This document shows positions 1 through 4,120 of a stretch of 5,618 bases of DNA, piece after piece. Both the position numbers and the translations under genes were made by a program. Position 1 is the first letter of the stretch. Every line of letters starts with the position of its first letter. Where the stretch lies: contig CAAGDY010000003.1 of NCBI GenBank assembly GCA_900768695.1, positions 1-5,618 of the forward strand, read 5' to 3'. The stretch is from an uncultured Anaerovibrio sp. (GTDB lineage Bacteria > Bacillota > Negativicutes > Selenomonadales > Selenomonadaceae). The notes beneath the pieces were generated by a model. That model did no database searches and was not told where the DNA came from. It saw only the letters and a program-made list of their open reading frames with translations.

Positions 1-222
1 GTGGAGGGCAACGTCATCAGGGTAGAGTATTGGGGAGATGGTGAAGGTCCGCTCTGCTTCCAAATCAAGAACAGTCAAGGCCTGCTTGTCTATCAGGACA
101 TCACCAACCTGACGGAAGGTAGTACATACTACATTGACATTTCCACTCTACCATCGGGAAGATACCGTTTCATTTACTTTGACTATCATGTTGAATTGGT
201 CGGAGATTTCGTGAAGGAATGA
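1..222 (+). CDS. DUF3244-like secreted protein, C-terminal part (5' end outside window)
   Basis: An open frame of 73 residues ends at TGA 220-222. It opens with GTG at base 1, but no signal peptide or hydrophobic segment is visible, so the true start is probably upstream of the window. The pattern fits the small Bacteroides DUF3244 proteins, which are a secretion signal followed by one short beta-sandwich. Visible elements are 'GNVIRVEY', a middle 'KNSQGLLVYQD', 'STLPSGRYRF' and a terminal 'VELVGDF'. The last resembles the sorting-like closing strand that ends these proteins. Function is unknown; the family is thought to be exported and possibly surface-associated. The stop overlaps the next start (ATGA at 219-222), which suggests translational coupling with the lipoprotein fragment downstream. 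The family call is by motif resemblance only. Confidence 0.6.
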   Translation: MEGNVIRVEYWGDGEGPLCFQIKNSQGLLVYQDITNLTEGSTYYIDISTLPSGRYRFIYFDYHVELVGDFVKE

Positions 223-371
223 TAGAAGTGTTATTATTGGCTTTTGTACTGTTGATAGGAGCAACATCCTGTCAGGATACCCGCAAACAGGGCATCGAGC
301 AACAGTTGTCCGAATGGATGGGGCGGGAAATACGTTTTCCCGCACATCCTCACTTCACGGTGTGTATTTAA
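219..371 (+). pseudogene. Truncated N-terminus of a thioredoxin-like/DUF1573-type lipoprotein
   Basis: ATG 219 overlaps the preceding TGA. The 50-residue frame ends at TAA 369-371. Residues 1-18 form a lipoprotein signal (hydrophobic LLLAFVLLIGATSC, lipid Cys18). The rest, 'QLSEWMGREIRFPAHPHFTV', matches the segment 'LLQEWESKEIIFPVNPVFTI' (residues 31-50) of the intact lipoprotein at 1729-2601. After that point similarity stops: the expected 'GxDTV', the CxxC domain and the DUF1573 domain are absent in all frames before the next gene. I read this as a remnant whose 3' part was lost by deletion or replaced when the NVEALA cassette was placed here. It could still be translated as a small lipopeptide. 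A frameshift is unlikely, because no continuation is found in another frame. Confidence 0.6.
323..343 (+). repeat. 8-bp GC-rich inverted repeat inside the lipoprotein remnant
   Basis: GCGGGAAA (323-330) pairs perfectly with TTTCCCGC (336-343) around a 5-nt loop. No T-tract follows, so it is not a classical intrinsic terminator. It lies about 100 nt before the start of the first NVEALA gene. A stem this long with a short loop is not very rare by chance in a window of this size. Confidence 0.4.
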
Positions 372-445
372 TGTTTAGAACAGATGTTATCATGAAAAAA
401 ACCAATCTTTTTATAATCAATTCATTAATCAAATTAACAAACAGT

Positions 446-718
446 ATGAAAAAAAATATGTATTGTGTGATGGCTATTGCCATTGCAACGGTTGCCAGCT
501 GGAGTATAGTAAAAAACCAGACTAAAGAGGAAATGTCGGATGTTATGCTGGCCAATGTGGAAGCATTAGCCGGAACAGAACTCTCTAATTCCAATTGCAC
601 TGCATCGTGGAATAAAGAGTGCTGTGTTTGTGGGAAAGTACATAACACGTATGCCTATCCGAAAACCACGGTTTGTTCTCATCAAATAAATTGTCCTCAT
701 TATGGTGGATCCAATTGA
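446..718 (+). CDS. NVEALA-family peptide precursor A, cysteine-rich core
   Basis: This is a 90-residue precursor. Residues 7-22 are a hydrophobic segment after MKKNMY. A polar linker with KEEM(30)S(31) follows, then the family signature NVEALA at 37-42 and a 48-residue C-terminal part. That part holds six cysteines (C51, C59, C60, C62, C77, C83) and three histidines (H66, H79, H85), including 'ECCVCGKVH' and 'CSHQINCPH'. NVEALA proteins are known as small putative exported Bacteroides proteins of unknown function, with a conserved leader and variable tail. Cleavage near Ala42 is inferred. I chose ATG 446 because it puts Met30/Asn37 in the same register as precursor B; in-frame ATGs at 314 and 392 would add unrelated residues. 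There is no SD. The region is strongly AT-rich (15 of 60 G+C at 421-480). The stop is 3 nt before the next start. The core could bind metal through Cys/His or form disulfides. Confidence 0.85.
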   Translation: MKKNMYCVMAIAIATVASWSIVKNQTKEEMSDVMLANVEALAGTELSNSNCTASWNKECCVCGKVHNTYAYPKTTVCSHQINCPHYGGSN

Positions 719-721
719 TGT

Positions 722-1717
722 ATGATTATGAAGTATGTTTCCATCATCATTATAGCAATCCTTTTAAGCGGTTGCAGAAACAGAGAGTCCTCTCTGTCAT
801 ACGAAGAAAAGATACCAATCGTATTAAACGACAGTCTGATGACCCGGATGCCGGGTACGTTGTTAGTGGCTGGTGACTATCTGGTATGGGAAGACCCCTT
901 TGCCCGAGACTATTTTGTGAATGTTCACGATGCCCGGACAGGAAAACTGGTGGGCAGGATGGGAAAAGTGGGCGAAGGGCCGGATGAGTTTATAACGGGA
1001 GGCATCGCCGCATCAGCACCGGGCGGACGGCTGTTTGCATCGGATGCCAACGGAAGAAACCGGGGCTATCTATCCATAGACAGCCTGCTGGCTGGTGGCG
1101 AACCGTTAAGATTGCTCTCGGGAACGGAGCGTGAACAGCGTCCGGTAGGCTGGGAAGTGCAATGCGGCATGTTTATCGGAACGACAGACAATGAAGCCGA
1201 TTACTTCCACATGACCAAGGCGGGCAAACGCACGACGTTTGGTGTCTACCCGATTAAAAAACTTCACAGGCATCTGGGAGGCGTGATGGCATACGATTCC
1301 ATCAACGGACGGCTGGCATATAGTTGCTATCACGCCCCTTATCTGGCCTTGTACAAGCGGAAGGGTGACTCATTCACCCTCCAATGGGAGACTGCCGGCA
1401 GAGCCAACTATCAGTTGGTGGAGGGAGAACCTGTATTTGACCAAAATCACGGAGGCATCAGCGACCTGGCACTCTGCAAGGATTACATGGTAGTGCTGCA
1501 GCGTGACTGGTCAAGAGAACCGCTCGACGCAACGATGCAAGGACGTGATGTGCGTGCCCTGCCGCATACGCTGTTCCTGTACGATTACAATTCACAATTA
1601 CGCAAAATCATAGAATTGGGAATGCCGGTCGTACGCATTGCTGCCGACTGCAGGAGCAACTGTGTATATGCCATCGGGGTGAATCCGGAGTTTGTCCTGA
1701 TCAGATATGAATTATAA
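722..1717 (+). CDS. 6-bladed beta-propeller (TolB-like) lipoprotein A
   Basis: This 331-residue protein has a lipoprotein signal peptide (MIMKYVSIIIIAILLSGC) with lipobox L15-S16-G17-C18, so it should be an outer-membrane or periplasm-facing lipoprotein. The body is beta-rich throughout. It has the motif typical of the Bacteroides TolB-like/6-bladed propeller lipoproteins, G(81)KVGEGPDEF(90), preceded by 'VHDARTGKLVGR', a classic blade strand pair. Length fits that family (about 330-380). ATG 728 is an equally reasonable start (MKYVSI...). Family members are scaffold-like and their ligands are mostly unknown. The gene sits 3 nt after the NVEALA precursor stop, so the two are probably co-transcribed and perhaps coupled. 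It may act as receptor, carrier or protection factor for that peptide (inference). It shares motif position with propeller B, but the sequences have diverged strongly. Confidence 0.8.
   Translation: MIMKYVSIIIIAILLSGCRNRESSLSYEEKIPIVLNDSLMTRMPGTLLVAGDYLVWEDPFARDYFVNVHDARTGKLVGRMGKVGEGPDEFITGGIAASAPGGRLFASDANGRNRGYLSIDSLLAGGEPLRLLSGTEREQRPVGWEVQCGMFIGTTDNEADYFHMTKAGKRTTFGVYPIKKLHRHLGGVMAYDSINGRLAYSCYHAPYLALYKRKGDSFTLQWETAGRANYQLVEGEPVFDQNHGGISDLALCKDYMVVLQRDWSREPLDATMQGRDVRALPHTLFLYDYNSQLRKIIELGMPVVRIAADCRSNCVYAIGVNPEFVLIRYEL
780..797 (+). repeat. 7-bp hairpin just after the lipobox codons of propeller A
   Basis: ACAGAGA (780-786), loop GTCC and TCTCTGT (791-797) form a perfect stem. It begins 5 nt after the TGC codon for the lipid-anchored Cys18. 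No T-tract follows. It occupies nearly the same place relative to the start as the stronger hairpin in propeller B. Confidence 0.4.
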
Positions 1718-1720
1718 AGC

Positions 1721-1736
1721 CTATACCCATGTATAG
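1721..1736 (+). promoter_or_regulatory. Hairpin enclosing the start codon of the DUF1573 lipoprotein gene
   Basis: CTATAC (1721-1726), loop CCAT (1727-1730) and GTATAG (1731-1736) form a perfect 6-bp stem with a tetraloop. The ATG at 1729-1731 lies across the loop and the first base of the 3' arm. The stop of propeller A is at 1715-1717, only 4 nt before the stem. A ribosome terminating there would cover and melt it, which would fit termination-dependent translation of the next gene. The structure is seen in the sequence; the regulatory role is inferred. Confidence 0.4.
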
Positions 1737-2601
1737 AATAGGAATCCGTTTAATGCTGTTGCTGTACATCCCATTCCTACTGTCGTGTAATGAGAGTAAA
1801 AACAATCAACTAATCAGCTTATTACAGGAATGGGAATCCAAAGAAATCATTTTCCCGGTTAATCCTGTCTTTACAATACAGGGGAATGACACCGTACAGT
1901 TTTCAACTGATGGGAAATACAAACTATTGACATACATAGATTCCGTGGGCTGTACTGATTGTAAACTGAATCTACAAGATTGGAAACAATTAATTCATGA
2001 AGTGGATAGCATCTCTTCCGGTTCCACAAAGGTACTGTTTTATCTGTTTCCAAAAAACGGTCTGGAGATTTACCAAAAGTTCAGAATCGCTCGTTTTGAC
2101 TATCCTGTCTGCATCGACCGCGAGGACAGTCTGAACCTCCTCAACCGCTTCCCTACGGACATGACCTTCCAGACTTTCCTGTTAGATAGCGACAACCGGG
2201 TGCTGGCTGTAGGCAATCCCGTACAGAACCTCCGCATCAGGGAACTGTATCTCCGATTGATTCAGGGAGAGTCCTTGCAGCAGCCTTCCATACCACAGAC
2301 CACGGTCAGAGCCGACCGGCAGGAACACCGTTTCGGTACGTTCGATGTCCGGCAGGAGCAGCAGACCGTCTTCCGGCTGGCAAACACCGGCCACCATCCG
2401 CTGGTAGTGGCAGGCATCGACCGCTCGTGCGACTGTGTGAAGGTAGTCTGTTCTCCCGATACAGTACCGCCCGGTCAGACGTTGGAGTTGAAAGTCACCT
2501 ACCAGGCCGGTGACGTGATAGAGTTTGAGGAGAGCATCACGGTACACAGCAATGCAGCCGGTTCTCCGCTGCGGTTTGTTGTCAGCGGAGAGGCAAGGTA
2601 A
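1729..2601 (+). CDS. Thioredoxin-like plus DUF1573 lipoprotein
   Basis: This 290-residue protein has a signal peptide ending in lipobox L17-L18-S19-C20. Residues 60-180 look thioredoxin-like: 'LLTYIDSVGC(75)TDC(78)K' supplies a CxxC at a strand-helix junction, and 'FQTFLLDSDNRVLAVGNP' (147-164) resembles the late beta-strands of TlpA-type proteins. Gln148 appears where a cis-proline would be expected. Residues 200-290 match DUF1573, an Ig-like domain: 'FGTFDV', 'LANTGHHPLVV', 'SC(234)DC(236)', 'VPPGQTLELKVTY'. The usual SCGC-type motif here reads SCDC. The likely site is the periplasm or outer membrane; a redox or disulfide role is inferred from CxxC only. The start is 11 nt after propeller A, within a hairpin. 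The 5' part is AT-rich (21 of 60 G+C at 1801-1860) and the 3' part GC-rich (34 of 60 at 2461-2520), so the gene may be mosaic. Confidence 0.8.
   Translation: MYRIGIRLMLLLYIPFLLSCNESKNNQLISLLQEWESKEIIFPVNPVFTIQGNDTVQFSTDGKYKLLTYIDSVGCTDCKLNLQDWKQLIHEVDSISSGSTKVLFYLFPKNGLEIYQKFRIARFDYPVCIDREDSLNLLNRFPTDMTFQTFLLDSDNRVLAVGNPVQNLRIRELYLRLIQGESLQQPSIPQTTVRADRQEHRFGTFDVRQEQQTVFRLANTGHHPLVVAGIDRSCDCVKVVCSPDTVPPGQTLELKVTYQAGDVIEFEESITVHSNAAGSPLRFVVSGEAR
1769..1835 (+). repeat. 10-bp inverted repeat flanking the lipobox region
   Basis: TCCCATTCCT (1769-1778) is the perfect reverse complement of AGGAATGGGA (1826-1835). The 47-nt interval contains the lipid-anchor Cys20 codon (1786-1788). It could form a long-loop stem in mRNA. 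Function is unknown and it may be chance. Confidence 0.35.
2563..2591 (+). repeat. 9-bp inverted repeat at the 3' end of the DUF1573 gene
   Basis: TCTCCGCTG (2563-2571) and CAGCGGAGA (2583-2591) are perfectly complementary with an 11-nt loop; T2562/G2592 could add a wobble pair. The stem ends 7 nt before the stop codon TAA (2599-2601). No T-run follows on either strand, so it is not a standard intrinsic terminator. It might mark an mRNA 3' end or a processing site at the end of the first cassette. Confidence 0.4.
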
Positions 2602-2761
2602 GGGAAGAATTGAAAATGAGTAGAAAGATATAGAAAGTAACATAACCCATTAGAGAAAGGAGGTCACGGTAGAAATAGAATCGTTATTATTCAGCAGGGC
2701 ACCCCGTTAGCCCAAAACAATTGAAAACAATTATTTTGCAATGAATTAAAGAAAGCAATTT
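2602..2761 (+). other. 160-bp AT-rich intergenic region between the two cassettes
   Basis: No gene is supported here. The region separates the GC-richer end of the DUF1573 gene from the AT-rich second NVEALA gene. It holds an isolated strong SD-like sequence, AGAAAGGAGGT (2654-2664), with no start codon at a usable distance. It also has a weak 4-bp GGGC/GCCC pair (2697-2700/2710-2713) and a candidate promoter further down. I see no T-tract terminator, so readthrough from cassette 1 is possible. Confidence 0.6.
2707..2738 (+). promoter_or_regulatory. Candidate Bacteroides-type promoter before NVEALA B
   Basis: TTAG (2707-2710) and TTATTTTG (2731-2738), with a 20-nt spacer, each match the Bacteroides -33 (TTTG) and -7 (TAnnTTTG) consensus with one mismatch. 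A start of transcription around 2744-2748 would leave a leader of about 15 nt before ATG 2762. Such motifs occur by chance in AT-rich DNA. No comparably placed pair was found before NVEALA A. Confidence 0.35.
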
Positions 2762-3001
2762 ATGAAAAATTTAAAGAAGTATGCATTGGCCGCAACCATT
2801 GCAGTAGTAGCAGGATTCGGTATTTACCTCAATCAACCCAAAGAACAGATGTCTGAAACCATGTTGGAAAATATTGAAGCAATAGCAAGTGGAGAAGGTA
2901 CACCTGGAGTAGTTAGTTGCAGCTATCATGAAAACTCTGAATGCCATGTATATAGTGGAAGTACATTGATAGCTACCTATTACCAAAGAAAGCGTGATTA
3001 G
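2762..3001 (+). CDS. NVEALA-family peptide precursor B (NIEAIA variant)
   Basis: This is a 79-residue precursor starting MKNLKKYALAATIAVV. Residues 7-23 form the hydrophobic segment, followed by KEQM(30)SETML and N(37)IEAIA(42), a conservative variant of the NVEALA motif, then S-G-E. The distance from Met1 to the motif equals that in precursor A exactly (Met30-Ser31, Asn37, Glu39-Ala40, Ala42). The 37-residue tail is unrelated to that of A. It has two cysteines (C53, C61) that could form one disulfide, 'SYHENSECH' and a basic end, QRKRD. Cleavage near Ala42 is inferred from the boundary between conserved and variable parts. TAG at 2999-3001 is followed by the propeller B ATG after one base, so the two should be translationally linked. 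Function is unknown; a secreted peptide is the simplest reading. Confidence 0.8.
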   Translation: MKNLKKYALAATIAVVAGFGIYLNQPKEQMSETMLENIEAIASGEGTPGVVSCSYHENSECHVYSGSTLIATYYQRKRD

Positions 3002-3002
3002 A

Positions 3003-4028
3003 ATGAAGAATAAGATTCTTATAATAATCCTGTCAACCATTTGTGCCTGTTCATGCCAGAACAGGCACAAAGGCTCTGACATGCAGTTTGCCGTGACAGA
3101 GAACCTGACTGCGGCTGAGGAGATTGATTTAGAGCAATGGGGCATACTGCTGCCTTCGCATCTGGTGGTGACTGCCGACAGGATAGTGGTGGTGGAATGC
3201 GATAACGACAATCACGTCAGCGTCTTCGACAAGGAGTTCCGACTGCTGTTCCGCAAAGGTATGACCGGGCAGGGGCCACAGGAGTTTATTCAGATATTCT
3301 CCGTCGGTATGTTGAACGATGACGAGATAGGACTGTATGATGCAAACCTGGGTGTCATGCGGCGTATGAACATCAAGGATTCCACCATGCTGATGACGGA
3401 CTGCCTGCGCAACGCGCGGTTCCGCCATCAGGTGCTGCCCGTTGCAGAAGGCAGGTTCCTGGCAGTCAACACCCACGCCGACCATGCTTTCGAGATGATG
3501 GATACCGAAGGGTGCATTCTGGACTCTTTGGCTTACTGGCCTCCCAAGCCGGAAGGTGTTTCCGACTTCACTCACCGGCTGGCCTGCACGGGTCCCATGG
3601 CTCTTTCTCCCGACAAAGAGCGGTTTGTAAAGGCCACATGGGCCGATGGAGCCATCGAGTTCTTCCGGATAGAAGGAGACAGGCTGTCCCATCAGAAGCG
3701 AACAGGCTTTTTCGATATGGACTACGGAGTGGAACATGCCGAGGTTGACCTGCCCCAAAGCAATGAACGCACCCGGAAAGGATATACCAATGTGACATAC
3801 AGCAGGAATGCCGTCTGGGCCACCTTCTCCGGCAATTCCATCAACGAGAAGACGCCCTCGTACGAACTGCATCAATACACATGGGACGGCAAGCCTGTGA
3901 AACGCTTCCTGCTGGACAAACCATTGGGAAAAATCTGCTACGACGAGGCTACCCATGCGCTCTACTGTTTAGGCAACCTGTCTGCCGGAGAGTCGGTCGT
4001 CAGAATCTATCGGATGCAGGAAGAATAA
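3003..4028 (+). CDS. 6-bladed beta-propeller (TolB-like) lipoprotein B
   Basis: This 341-residue protein starts at ATG 3003, one base after the precursor B stop; GTG 2994 would overlap that gene and is less likely. The signal peptide is MKNKILIIILSTICACSC. It offers two possible lipid cysteines: C16 after I-C-A, which fits the lipobox better, and C18. The propeller signature is 'VSVFDKEFRLLFRKGMTGQGPQEF' shortened to its core G86-MTGQGPQEF-95, five residues later than in propeller A. Repeated short beta-strand pairs continue to 'ATHALYCLGNL' near the end, and length fits the family. Expected location is the outer membrane or periplasm as a lipoprotein. The pairing with an NVEALA precursor mirrors cassette 1, suggesting a cognate partner role (inference). 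Its 5' codons contain a 13-bp hairpin. Confidence 0.8.
   Translation: MKNKILIIILSTICACSCQNRHKGSDMQFAVTENLTAAEEIDLEQWGILLPSHLVVTADRIVVVECDNDNHVSVFDKEFRLLFRKGMTGQGPQEFIQIFSVGMLNDDEIGLYDANLGVMRRMNIKDSTMLMTDCLRNARFRHQVLPVAEGRFLAVNTHADHAFEMMDTEGCILDSLAYWPPKPEGVSDFTHRLACTGPMALSPDKERFVKATWADGAIEFFRIEGDRLSHQKRTGFFDMDYGVEHAEVDLPQSNERTRKGYTNVTYSRNAVWATFSGNSINEKTPSYELHQYTWDGKPVKRFLLDKPLGKICYDEATHALYCLGNLSAGESVVRIYRMQEE
3040..3071 (+). promoter_or_regulatory. Perfect 13-bp hairpin in the signal-peptide codons of propeller B
   Basis: TTTGTGCCTGTTC (3040-3052), loop ATGCCA and GAACAGGCACAAA (3059-3071) pair without mismatch. The stem starts 37 nt after the A of ATG 3003, and the Cys18 codon TGC (3054-3056) is in the loop. 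A match this long with a 6-nt loop is very unlikely by chance. No T-run follows on either strand, so it is not a simple terminator. It may be a polarity, pausing or mRNA-processing element between the peptide gene and the lipoprotein gene (inference). Confidence 0.55.
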
Positions 4029-4059
4029 ACAAATAGGAGATGTCCTGTATAGTGAAAAC

Positions 4060-4082
4060 ACCCTGTACAAAGCAGGGTACAG
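4060..4082 (+). promoter_or_regulatory. Two mutually exclusive hairpins before the transglutaminase-like gene
   Basis: ACCCTG (4060-4065) pairs with CAGGGT (4073-4078), loop 7. CTGTAC (4063-4068) pairs with GTACAG (4077-4082), loop 8. The stems share bases, so only one can form at a time. They lie in the 92-nt gap between the propeller B stop and ATG 4121. This layout could act as a simple switch, or be chance overlap of short repeats. Confidence 0.3.
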
Positions 4083-4120
4083 AGCGGTACGCAAGATTGG
4101 AACGTCATCAGATATCCGTT

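Noticed and set aside
411..420. TATAAT-like sequence before NVEALA A
   Set aside because: This is the E. coli-type -10; Bacteroidales use a different promoter consensus, and no matching -33/-7 pair was found here.
392..445. Upstream in-frame ATGs (314, 392) as the start of NVEALA A
   Set aside because: They would add residues absent from precursor B and break the shared Met30/Asn37 register.
446..718. Ala40-Leu41-Ala42 as a signal peptidase I (AxA) site
   Set aside because: The motif matches, but it lies about 20 residues after the hydrophobic segment, too far for typical signal peptidase I cleavage. A different protease is more likely.
2741..2749. Minimal ATG-AAT-TAA start-stop frame before NVEALA B
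   Set aside because: It may lie at or upstream of the likely transcription start, and such a short frame is expected by chance in AT-rich DNA.
3129..3956. Long reverse-strand open frame (275 residues)
   Set aside because: It lies opposite propeller B, has no recognisable domain or signal peptide, and is a by-product of codon bias on the coding strand.
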